From positions 868,001 through 932,000 of the forward strand of contig LR134495.1 in the NCBI GenBank assembly GCA_900638155.1: a stretch of 64,000 bases of DNA, given 5' to 3'. The notes beneath the pieces are model-generated. The model searched no databases. It saw only the letters and a list, made by a program, of their open reading frames with translations, and was not told the origin of the DNA. Origin of the DNA: Mannheimia haemolytica (GTDB lineage: Bacteria > Pseudomonadota > Gammaproteobacteria > Enterobacterales > Pasteurellaceae). Of this stretch, positions 38,037-45,819 are shown piece by piece (the stretch's first letter is position 1; every line of letters starts with the position of its first letter). The position numbers were made by a program, and so were the translations under genes.

Positions 38037-38912
38037 ATGATGAAAAAATTTATTCCTGTTATGATTGCGGCTCTGGTGTTAAGCGCCTGTTCCTCCCAGC
38101 CGGCAAAAAGGAAAAGCACACCACGGATTAAAGCAACTGCTGCTTATATTCCAACCGAAAATTCCGCTTATGTGGTGTTTGACTTAAACCAAAAGAAATT
38201 TTTGGAAGGTAAGAATTTCAATTTAGTTCGCCCGATTGCTTCGGTCACAAAATTAATGACAGCAGTCGTTTTCTTAGAAGAAAACCGCTATGGGGCGAGT
38301 TGCCAAACCCAAATTTTGCCGTCAGATGCTGATTTCTTAAAAGGCACGACCAGCCCATTGCCGAAAAATCTTAACATTGCCTGTAGTGAATTGTTAAAAG
38401 CGATGTTAGTACGTTCCGATAACTATGCTGCACACGCTCTGGCACACGCAACGCATTTAAACAAAGCCCAGTTTTTGGCTCGAATGAATAGCAAAGCCCG
38501 TGAAATAGGTATGACTCAAACCTACTTTGGCGATAGTTCAGGCTTATCTTCAGACAATGTTTCAACCGTAGTGGATTTGGCTAAACTGGCAGGTTATGCG
38601 GCAAGCAAGCCGGAAATTCAACAATTATCTAATTCCCCAATGGTGAGCGTGTATGCCGGTGGTCAATATTTTTCGATGAAGAACACCAACAAAATGGTGA
38701 GAGAGCAGAGTTATCCTGCAATGGTGAGCAAAACCGGCTACACTCGTGAGGCAGGTTATAATTTAGCCTTTATTACCCAACAAAACTGCAACGGAAAACG
38801 CATAGGGGTGGTGAGCTTAAATAACAGCAGTTCGGCAGACCGTGTTGATTTTACCGAGACGATGTTGGCGAAATATCAGTGTAAAGCCAATCCGTTTAGA
38901 TATGATGGCTAG
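38037..38912 (+). CDS. pbpG: D-alanyl-D-alanine endopeptidase (PBP7-like, peptidase S11)
   Basis: 291 residues. N-terminal signal with a lipobox (KKFIPVMIAALVLSAC). S11 active site triad: SVTKLM (Ser-x-x-Lys, near residue 80), SDN (near 126), KTG in SKTGYTREAG (near 235). The enzyme cuts D-Ala-mDAP cross-links in periplasmic peptidoglycan. The lipobox suggests membrane anchoring, unlike E. coli PbpG, which is periplasmic. Start at 38037 (ATG ATG); the frame runs back to 37884 through the uptake-signal dyad and promoter and should not be used. Confidence 0.88.
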   Translation: MMKKFIPVMIAALVLSACSSQPAKRKSTPRIKATAAYIPTENSAYVVFDLNQKKFLEGKNFNLVRPIASVTKLMTAVVFLEENRYGASCQTQILPSDADFLKGTTSPLPKNLNIACSELLKAMLVRSDNYAAHALAHATHLNKAQFLARMNSKAREIGMTQTYFGDSSGLSSDNVSTVVDLAKLAGYAASKPEIQQLSNSPMVSVYAGGQYFSMKNTNKMVREQSYPAMVSKTGYTREAGYNLAFITQQNCNGKRIGVVSLNNSSSADRVDFTETMLAKYQCKANPFRYDG

Positions 38913-38999
38913 TGGCGATTAACCTTGAGAAGATCAAGGTTTTTCTCTAAAATATTGCGATTTATTCAACATTGATTATTTAACATTGATAGGCATCTT

Positions 39000-39587
39000 G
39001 TGTCAGAAATTAAATTAATTGTCGGGCTTGCAAACCCCGGGGCGAAATATGAAGAAACCCGCCATAATGCCGGCGAGTGGCTGGTGAATGAACTTGCCAG
39101 AATCTATAACGTCAGTCTAAAAGAAGAACCGAAATATTTTGGCAAAGTGGCAAAAATTAATACGGCTCAAGGCGAAGTTCGTTTATTAGTGCCAACCACT
39201 TTTATGAATTTAAGTGGTAAAGCGGTGGGCGCGTTAGCCAATTTTTATCGAATTAAGCCGGAAGAAATTTTGGTCGCTCACGATGAATTAGATTTACCGC
39301 CCGGTTCGGTGAAATTAAAAAAAGGCGGCGGACATGGTGGGCATAACGGTTTGAAAGATATTATTGCCGCCCTTGGCAATAATAAAGAGTTTTACCGTGT
39401 TAGAATCGGCATCGGACACCCGGGGCATAAAGATATGGTAGCAGGCTATGTGTTAGGTAAGCCTGCTCCGCAAGAAAAAGAGCTAATCAATGCAACCGTT
39501 GATGAAGCCGCACGTTGCGTAGAAGTTTTATTTAAAGACGGAATGGTTAAGGCAACTAACCGTTTAAATAGTTTTAAAGCAAATTAA
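39000..39587 (+). CDS. pth: Peptidyl-tRNA hydrolase
   Basis: 195 residues. Begins with GTG and reads [26 protein letters not shown]; the catalytic His is in RHNAG (near 21) and Asn/Asp in [10 protein letters not shown] (near 92); also [12 protein letters not shown] near 110. It releases peptides from dropped-off tRNA. TAGG lies 8 bases before the GTG. ychF follows, a common neighbour, but here a 158-bp palindromic element has been placed between them. Confidence 0.95.
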   Translation: MSEIKLIVGLANPGAKYEETRHNAGEWLVNELARIYNVSLKEEPKYFGKVAKINTAQGEVRLLVPTTFMNLSGKAVGALANFYRIKPEEILVAHDELDLPPGSVKLKKGGGHGGHNGLKDIIAALGNNKEFYRVRIGIGHPGHKDMVAGYVLGKPAPQEKELINATVDEAARCVEVLFKDGMVKATNRLNSFKAN

Positions 39588-39591
39588 AACT

Positions 39592-39749
39592 CTCTCCCCT
39601 TGCGGGAGAGAGACCGAAAAATACTTCGAGAAGTATTTTTCAGAGATAGGGAAGCGGTCATATTTGAGGAAATTATTGCAATTTCGCCCTCTCCCTCATT
39701 TTCGCTTCTGAACGAAGCTCAAATTTGTCCCTCTCCCACAAGGGGAGAG
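39592..39749. repeat. ~160-bp palindromic element with two internal hairpins, copy 2 (pth-ychF gap)
   Basis: Terminal repeats CTCTCCCCTTGCGGGAGAG (39592-39610) and CTCTCCCACAAGGGGAGAG (39731-39749) pair at 18 of 19 positions. Hairpin A has 12-bp perfect arms (GAAAAATACTTC / GAAGTATTTTTC). Hairpin B has GCTTC-TGAAC-GAAGC at its tip. Confidence 0.88.
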
Positions 39750-39771
39750 GGGATATTCTAAGGAACAAAAA

Positions 39772-40863
39772 ATGGGATTTAAATGTGGTATCGTGGGTTT
39801 ACCAAACGTTGGTAAATCGACTCTTTTCAATGCGTTAACCAAAGCAGGTATTGAGGCGGCAAACTATCCGTTCTGTACGATTGAACCAAACACCGGTGTG
39901 GTGCCAATGCCCGACCCTCGCTTAGATGCGTTGGCGGAAATTGTGAAACCTGAGCGTGTGCTTCCAACGACAATGGAATTTGTGGATATTGCCGGCTTAG
40001 TGGCAGGTGCGAGCAAAGGTGAGGGGTTGGGTAATAAATTCTTAGCCAATATTCGTGAAACCGATGCGATTGGTCACGTTGTACGTTGTTTTGAAAATGA
40101 TGACATTGTTCACGTTGCAGGGAAAATTGACCCAGCCGATGATATTGAAATCATCAACACCGAATTGGCTCTTGCCGATTTAGACAGTTGCGAACGTGCT
40201 ATTCAGCGTTTACAAAAACGTGCTAAAGGTGGCGATAAAGACGCAAAATTTGAATTATCGATTATGGAAAAAATCCTACCTGTGCTTGAAAATGCCGGTA
40301 TGATTCGTTCGGTAGATTTAGATAAGGATGAACTGCACGCTATTAAGGGCTACAACTTCTTAACTTTAAAACCGACAATGTATATTGCCAACGTGAACGA
40401 AGACGGTTTTGAAAATAACCCTTATCTTGACCGTGTGCGTGAAATTGCCGAAAAAGAAGGGGCGGTGGTTGTACCGGTGTGTGCAGCGATTGAATCGGAA
40501 ATTGCCGAGCTTGATGACGAAGAAAAAGTGGAATTTCTACAAGATTTAGGCATTGAAGAGCCGGGCTTAAACCGTGTTATTCGTGCAGGCTACCGTTTAC
40601 TTAACTTACAAACCTACTTTACCGCAGGGGTAAAAGAAGTGCGTGCGTGGACGGTTTCGGTAGGTGCAACCGCTCCAAAAGCAGCAGCCGTGATTCACAC
40701 TGACTTTGAGAAAGGCTTTATTCGTGCGGAAGTAATTGCTTACCAAGACTTCATCGACAATAAAGGTGAAGCCGGTGCAAAAGAAGCGGGTAAATGGCGT
40801 TTGGAAGGTAAAGATTATATTGTTCAAGACGGCGATGTAATGCACTTCCGTTTCAATGTTTAA
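39772..40863 (+). CDS. ychF: Redox-responsive ATPase YchF (Obg-related)
   Basis: 363 residues, standard length. P-loop [14 protein letters not shown] near residue 8, DIAGLV near 66, then an inserted helical domain and a C-terminal TGS-like domain (…[13 protein letters not shown]…[11 protein letters not shown]). The G4 motif is NVNED, in the position where GTPases have NKxD, which explains its ATP preference. It binds ribosomes and responds to oxidative stress. CTAAGGAAC precedes the ATG. It is followed by a very strong uptake-signal terminator. Confidence 0.95.
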   Translation: MGFKCGIVGLPNVGKSTLFNALTKAGIEAANYPFCTIEPNTGVVPMPDPRLDALAEIVKPERVLPTTMEFVDIAGLVAGASKGEGLGNKFLANIRETDAIGHVVRCFENDDIVHVAGKIDPADDIEIINTELALADLDSCERAIQRLQKRAKGGDKDAKFELSIMEKILPVLENAGMIRSVDLDKDELHAIKGYNFLTLKPTMYIANVNEDGFENNPYLDRVREIAEKEGAVVVPVCAAIESEIAELDDEEKVEFLQDLGIEEPGLNRVIRAGYRLLNLQTYFTAGVKEVRAWTVSVGATAPKAAAVIHTDFEKGFIRAEVIAYQDFIDNKGEAGAKEAGKWRLEGKDYIVQDGDVMHFRFNV

Positions 40864-40880
40864 TTTGCAAATTTTTGCCT

Positions 40881-40918
40881 AAAAAAGACCGCTTGTTGAT
40901 CTGCAAGCGGTCTTTTTT
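40881..40918 (+). terminator. ychF terminator built from inverted uptake signals
   Basis: 15-bp perfect stem AAAAAAGACCGCTTG (40881-40895) / CAAGCGGTCTTTTTT (40904-40918), 8-base loop; T6 is part of the arm. Confidence 0.92.
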
Positions 40919-41030
40919 GTTAATTAATTGCATATTGCTCGATTCGGTAAGAATGTCTTAAATAGGGCTAACTATTAAGTATTAAATGAAAATAAATATG
41001 TCTCTTTTTTAACCATACAATCATTAAAAA

Positions 41031-41046
41031 TGCGAGTTAGATCACA
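41031..41046. promoter_or_regulatory. CRP site upstream of lldP
   Basis: TGCGA-GTTAGA-TCACA: one change from TGTGA-N6-TCACA. The left half (TGCGA) is the form seen in Sxy-dependent (CRP-S) sites. Its centre is about 59.5 bases before the inferred start (about 41098), the class I position. Confidence 0.65.
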
Positions 41047-41050
41047 AAAT

Positions 41051-41068
41051 TGTAACAACCTAGTTACA
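41051..41068. promoter_or_regulatory. Dyad operator candidate at the lldP -35
   Basis: TGTAAC-N6-GTTACA, perfect 6-bp arms; the right arm is itself the predicted -35 box. It could bind a repressor; no regulator gene is next to the operon. Confidence 0.45.
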
Positions 41069-41091
41069 TTAGTTTTTTTTAAGAGTACAAT
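41063..41091 (+). promoter_or_regulatory. Predicted lldP-lutABC promoter with T8 in the spacer
   Basis: GTTACA (41063-41068), 17-base spacer, TACAAT (41086-41091). The spacer contains T8 (41073-41080). A TATAAT at 41121-41126 is an alternative -10 with no good -35. Confidence 0.5.
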
Positions 41092-41144
41092 TCGCACCTA
41101 TCCGACCAGTTAGGTCATTTTATAATCATATAAAGAGGTGCAGT

Positions 41145-42749
41145 ATGGCTCTATTCCTGAGCGTATTTCCAATTGTTTTGCTCATTTATTTAATGGTAAA
41201 ACGTAACGCGTTACCGTCTTATGTGGCTTTACCACTTACGGCGCTATTAATTTTTGTGCTTCAGCTTACCTATTTTGGTAATGATACCACGTTAATCTTT
41301 GCCAATATTATTGCCGGTTTAGGTGATGTATTAACCCCAATTACCGTTATTTTCGGGGCGATTTTATTTAACCGTTTCTCTGAAGTTTCAGGTGCAACCA
41401 ACACTATGCGTAAATGGTTAGGGACAATTAACCCGAATCCGGTGGCACAGTTGATGATTATCGGTTGGGCATTTGCATTTATGATTGAAGGCGCATCAGG
41501 TTTCGGTACGCCGGCGGCAATTGCAGCTCCAATTCTGGTTGGTTTAGGCTTTAAACCGTTACAAGTGGCAATGTTAGCCTTAGTAATGAACTCTGTGCCG
41601 GTGTCATTTGGTGCGGTTGGCACACCAACTTGGTTTGGTATGGGACCATTATTAAAAGATGGTTTACTAACCGATGCACAAGTGCTTGAAATTGGTTCTA
41701 TTACTGCACTGATCCACTCTATTGCTGCGTTTATTATTCCAGTTATGGCATTGCGTTTAATTGTGAGCTGGAAAGAAATTCGTCAAAATATTGTGTTTAT
41801 CTACATCAGCATTTTTGCCTGTGTTATTCCTTACTTCATTATTGCTCAATTTAACTACGAATTCCCATCATTAGTTGCTGGAGCGATTGGTTTATTGGTG
41901 TCGGTATTTGTGGCAAATATGGGTATTGGTTTAGCAAAAAGCGAGAACAATCTGGGTGGCGAGAAAGCCACTTTGGGTGAGGTAGCAAAAGCATTATTAC
42001 CAACCGGTTTATTAATCTTCATTTTGGTAATCACCCGTATTCAACAGCTTCCGTTAAAAGCGATGCTTAATGATGCAACCGCTTGGATTGTCAGCTCGCT
42101 TGGTTTTGCCAACTTTGAAATCAGCCAAGGCTTAATTTTCGCCTTGAAAAACATTTTAGGTACAAATGTAGCAACCAGCTATAAATTATTATATGTGCCG
42201 GCGTTGATTCCGTTTGTCGTTACTGTGCTTATCTGTTTACCGATTTTTGCAGTGTCTGGCAGAAATACCAAAGAGATTTTCGGTACATCATTTAGCCAAG
42301 TGAAAAAACCATTCTTAGCACTTTTAGGTGCGATTATTATGGTAAAATTGATGTTAATTGGTGGCTCGGAGTCAATGGTGCAAACTATCGGTAGAAGTTT
42401 TGCTGAATTTACCGGTCAATCTTGGACATTATTTGCATCATTCTTAGGGGCAATCGGTGCGTTCTTCTCCGGCTCAAATACGGTATCTAACTTAACCTTC
42501 GGTACGGTACAATATGCAACTGCACAACAAGTTGGTTTATCTGTTACCTTAATTCTTGCCTTACAATCTGTTGGTGGTGCAATGGGGAATATGGTGTGTA
42601 TTAACAACATCGTGGCTGTGTGTTCTGTTACCGGCATTGAGAAACAAGAAGGCAATATTATTAAGAAAACAGCCGTGCCAATGTTCGTGTATGGCGTGAT
42701 TGCTGCGATTTCGGCATTGTTTATAGTACCTATGTTCTATAACCTATAA
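41145..42749 (+). CDS. lldP: L-lactate permease
   Basis: 534 residues, about 12 or more membrane spans. The family signature is FMIEGASGFGTPAAIAAPILVGLGF near residue 115; …FLGAIGAFFSGSNTVSNLTFG… near 440 is also typical of LctP/LldP. It imports L-lactate with protons. It heads a four-gene set with lutA, lutB and lutC, so uptake and oxidation are encoded together. AAAGAGGTG precedes the ATG. The promoter carries a CRP site and a dyad (41031-41091). It has 144 bases to lutA with no strong terminator between. Confidence 0.93.
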   Translation: MALFLSVFPIVLLIYLMVKRNALPSYVALPLTALLIFVLQLTYFGNDTTLIFANIIAGLGDVLTPITVIFGAILFNRFSEVSGATNTMRKWLGTINPNPVAQLMIIGWAFAFMIEGASGFGTPAAIAAPILVGLGFKPLQVAMLALVMNSVPVSFGAVGTPTWFGMGPLLKDGLLTDAQVLEIGSITALIHSIAAFIIPVMALRLIVSWKEIRQNIVFIYISIFACVIPYFIIAQFNYEFPSLVAGAIGLLVSVFVANMGIGLAKSENNLGGEKATLGEVAKALLPTGLLIFILVITRIQQLPLKAMLNDATAWIVSSLGFANFEISQGLIFALKNILGTNVATSYKLLYVPALIPFVVTVLICLPIFAVSGRNTKEIFGTSFSQVKKPFLALLGAIIMVKLMLIGGSESMVQTIGRSFAEFTGQSWTLFASFLGAIGAFFSGSNTVSNLTFGTVQYATAQQVGLSVTLILALQSVGGAMGNMVCINNIVAVCSVTGIEKQEGNIIKKTAVPMFVYGVIAAISALFIVPMFYNL

Positions 42750-42893
42750 TGAGTTAATAATCAGCCTACTTGATTTAGAAAGGAAGCGGTGAGATTTAGC
42801 AAATTTTTTGTAAATCCGCCTCTTCCTTTCGCCGTCTTAGAACGGCATTTTTTTGAGTTTAATTCTTATTTATATTTACTGTGGGGGTTCTTT

Positions 42894-43625
42894 ATGAACG
42901 TTAATTTTTACGTTACCTGCATTGCAGATGTGATGAAAGCCGGGGTAGCAAAAAATACCGTGCTTTTATTGGAAAAATTAGGTTGTAAAATCACTTTCTT
43001 AGAAAAACAAGGTTGCTGTGGACAACCTGCGATAAACAGTGGTTATACCAAGCAAGCTTTAGCAGGTATGAAAAACTTGGTTGAAACCTTTGAAGCTAAT
43101 GATTACCCGATTGTCGCCCCGGCAGGTTCTTGTGTATATGCGATCAAAACCTATCCGGATCATTTTGAACGCTTTGGCGAAAAAGAGTGGGCAGAACGAG
43201 CGAAGAAAGTGGCTGATCGTTTCTATGATTTAACCGATTTTATTGTGAACAAACTGGGCGTGAAAGATGTCGGGGCTTATTTACCGGGCAAAGCAGTTTA
43301 TCACCCGTCTTGCAGCTTATTCCGTAAGCTGGGGATTAAAGATGAGCCTATTGCTTTATTACAGCACGTTAAAGGGTTAGAGTTATTACCAATCAAAAAC
43401 CAAGAAACTTGCTGTGGTTTTGGTGGCACATTCTCGGTCAAAATGGCAGAAATTTCCGGCGAGATGGTAAAAGAGAAAGTCGCAAATGTAGATATCGATG
43501 AGCCGGATTATTTAATCGGGGCAGATGTAAGCTGCTTAATGAACATTGGCGGTCGTTTAAGCCGTGAAGGTAAGCCAATCAAAGTGATGCACATTGCCGA
43601 AGTGTTAATGCAGGGAGGAAAATAA
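42894..43625 (+). CDS. lutA: L-lactate oxidation protein LutA/LldE (cysteine-rich, Fe-S)
   Basis: 243 residues. Two CCG-type domains: LEKQGCCGQPAINSGY near residue 38 and NQETCCGFGGTFSVK near 175, plus YHPSCSLFRKLG near 135. This is the cysteine-rich subunit of the LutABC / LldEFG lactate oxidase system, which oxidises L-lactate to pyruvate and passes electrons to the respiratory chain. The ATG at 42894 follows a GGGGG run (42883 onward); an open frame back to 42789 includes an uptake signal and is unlikely to be translated. lutB starts 1 base after its stop. Confidence 0.9.
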   Translation: MNVNFYVTCIADVMKAGVAKNTVLLLEKLGCKITFLEKQGCCGQPAINSGYTKQALAGMKNLVETFEANDYPIVAPAGSCVYAIKTYPDHFERFGEKEWAERAKKVADRFYDLTDFIVNKLGVKDVGAYLPGKAVYHPSCSLFRKLGIKDEPIALLQHVKGLELLPIKNQETCCGFGGTFSVKMAEISGEMVKEKVANVDIDEPDYLIGADVSCLMNIGGRLSREGKPIKVMHIAEVLMQGGK

Positions 43626-43626
43626 G

Positions 43627-45036
43627 ATGTCTTATTTACAAACCAACACCCTGCCATTTAAACAACGTGTTGAGCAGCAAGTTAACAACGAGATTGTGCG
43701 TAAAGCCTTAGTTAAGGCTCAAGAAACCATTGGGGCAAACCGTCAGCGTATGGTGGATGAGCTGGGCAACTGGGAAGAGTGGCGTGATGATGCGAAAGCC
43801 ATTCGTAACCACGTTTTAGCTAATTTAGATGCTTATCTCTACCAATTAAGCGAAAAAGTGACACAAAACGGTGGACACGTTTTCTTTGCCGAAACCGCCG
43901 AAGAAGCCACTGATTACATCAAAAACGTGGCGAAAGCTAAAAATGCGAAGAAAATCGTAAAATCGAAGTCGATGGTAACCGAAGAGATTGGGATGAACCA
44001 CGTTTTAGAAGCGGAAGGCATTAAAGTGGTTGAAACCGATTTGGGCGAATATTTATTGCAAATTGTGGGCGATAAGCCATCGCACATCGTTGTGCCTGCG
44101 ATCCACAAAGACCGCCACAGAATCCGCCAAGAAATGCACGATGTGCTAGGTTATCAAGGTTCGGAAACACCGGAAGAAATGACGGCATTCGTCCGCCAAA
44201 AAATCCGTGAAGATTTCTTAGAGGCAGACATCGGTATTTCAGGCTGTAACTTTGCGGTGCCGGAAACCGGTTCGGTTTGTTTGGTTACCAACGAAGGTAA
44301 TCTGCGTATGGCAACAACCGTGCCGAAAACGCATATTGCGGTAATGGGTATGGAACGTATCGCCCCAACCTTTAAAGAGGTTGATGTCTTGATCACAATG
44401 TTGGCTCGCAGTGCAGTAGGGGCAAAACTTACTGCTTACAACACTTGGCTGACAGGCCCTCGTCTTGAAGGCGAAACCGATGGACCGGAAGAGTTCCACT
44501 TGGTCATTGTCGATAACGGCCGCTCTAAAATCTTAGAAAGCGAATTCCAAGAAGTGTTGCGTTGTATTCGTTGTGGTGCTTGCTTGAACACTTGCCCGGC
44601 GTATCGCCAAATTGGTGGTCACGGCTACGGTTCAATTTATCCGGGCCCGATTGGTTCGGTGATTTCGCCATTACTCGGTGGCTATGAAGAGTTTAAAGAA
44701 CTGCCATATGCTTGTTCACTTTGTACAGCTTGTAACAGCGTTTGTCCGGTGAAAATTCCATTGGCACAGCTTATCTTAAAACACCGTGAGAAAATTGCCG
44801 ATGCAGGCTTAACGCCAATGGCAGAACGCCTTTCTATTTTCGGCTTTAACTTTGCAAACTCACACCCAACCCTTTGGAAAGTCGGTGTGAAAGTGGGGGC
44901 GAAAGTGGCAAGCAAATTGATTAAAAACGGCAAAGCACCGGTGAATTTTGGGGCGTTAGGCGAGTGGACGAAAGCCCGTGATTTACCGACTGCCGAAGGC
45001 GAAAGTTTCCGTGAATGGTTTAATAACAGAGGATAA
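43627..45036 (+). CDS. lutB: L-lactate oxidation iron-sulfur protein LutB/LldF
   Basis: 469 residues. N-terminal LUD domain (…ISGCNFAVPETGSVCLVTNEGN near 205-225), then two ferredoxin-like 4Fe-4S motifs: CIRCGACLNTCPAY near 313 and CSLCTACNSVCPVK near 360. The C-terminal part has further helical sequence and ends …ESFREWFNNRG. It carries electrons for the lactate oxidation complex. AGGAAAATAAG precedes the ATG. lutC starts 4 bases after the stop. Confidence 0.92.
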   Translation: MSYLQTNTLPFKQRVEQQVNNEIVRKALVKAQETIGANRQRMVDELGNWEEWRDDAKAIRNHVLANLDAYLYQLSEKVTQNGGHVFFAETAEEATDYIKNVAKAKNAKKIVKSKSMVTEEIGMNHVLEAEGIKVVETDLGEYLLQIVGDKPSHIVVPAIHKDRHRIRQEMHDVLGYQGSETPEEMTAFVRQKIREDFLEADIGISGCNFAVPETGSVCLVTNEGNLRMATTVPKTHIAVMGMERIAPTFKEVDVLITMLARSAVGAKLTAYNTWLTGPRLEGETDGPEEFHLVIVDNGRSKILESEFQEVLRCIRCGACLNTCPAYRQIGGHGYGSIYPGPIGSVISPLLGGYEEFKELPYACSLCTACNSVCPVKIPLAQLILKHREKIADAGLTPMAERLSIFGFNFANSHPTLWKVGVKVGAKVASKLIKNGKAPVNFGALGEWTKARDLPTAEGESFREWFNNRG

Positions 45037-45040
45037 GAAA

Positions 45041-45742
45041 ATGGATTTACAAAATCGTGAAAATTTCTTAAATAAATTGGCACAGCGTATGGGCAGACCA
45101 CGCCAAAATGTGCCTGAGCCAATGCCTGTGTTGGAAAACAACCACGCGATTACCCGTTTAACCGATCGCTCTCAACCACAACTTTGCCAAGAGTTTATTG
45201 ACTTTGCCCGTGTGATGATGGCAGATGTAGTAGAGGCAAAAGAGGCGGATTTACCACAAGCCATTATTGATATTTGTGAAAAATATGGCGGGGCGAGTGT
45301 GATCGTGAATAACGATCAACGCCTAAAAGATCTTGGGATTACCGCAGCTATTCAAGCAAAATACCAAGACAGCTATGTGTGGGATTTCAACCAAGCTGAA
45401 ACTAACTTTGAAAAAGCTAGAAATGCTAACATCGGTGTGGTTTACGGCGAATATGGCTTGGCAGAGTCTGGTGGTATTGTGCTGTTTTCCGATAAAGAAT
45501 TTGGGCGTTCAGTGAGCTTACTGCCTGAAAAATCGGTGGTGGTGTTACGCAAGAGTACAGTGTTACCTCGTGTGGCACAGCTTGCACAAATTCTGCACGA
45601 AAAAGCCCAACAAGGTGAAAGAATGCCATCTTGTGTGAATATCATCTCAGGTCCATCGGCGACTGCAGATATTGAGTTGATCAAAGTAGTTGGCGTTCAC
45701 GGACCGGTAAATAAAATTTACTTGGTAATTGACGATCTCTAA
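45041..45742 (+). CDS. lutC: L-lactate oxidation protein LutC/LldG (LUD domain)
   Basis: 233 residues. LUD-domain protein: GVVYGEYGLAESGGIVLFSDKEFGRSVSLLPEKSVVVLRKS near 140-180, and INIISGPSATADIELIKVVGVHGP-type ending near 205-228. Third subunit of the LutABC complex. GAGGATAAG precedes the ATG at 45041; an open frame back to 44978 overlaps lutB and is not needed. It ends the operon at an uptake-signal terminator. Confidence 0.91.
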   Translation: MDLQNRENFLNKLAQRMGRPRQNVPEPMPVLENNHAITRLTDRSQPQLCQEFIDFARVMMADVVEAKEADLPQAIIDICEKYGGASVIVNNDQRLKDLGITAAIQAKYQDSYVWDFNQAETNFEKARNANIGVVYGEYGLAESGGIVLFSDKEFGRSVSLLPEKSVVVLRKSTVLPRVAQLAQILHEKAQQGERMPSCVNIISGPSATADIELIKVVGVHGPVNKIYLVIDDL

Positions 45743-45763
45743 TTGCAAAAAATCCACTGAAAG

Positions 45764-45802
45764 TAACCGCTTGTAGATAGAAATTTACAAGCGGTTATAT
45801 TT
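45764..45802. terminator. Terminator of lldP-lutABC from inverted uptake signals
   Basis: 12-bp perfect stem TAACCGCTTGTA (45764-45775) / TACAAGCGGTTA (45786-45797), then TATTTTTG. It may also serve the convergent receptor gene. Confidence 0.85.
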
Positions 45803-45819
45803 TTGTAGAGATTTACAAA

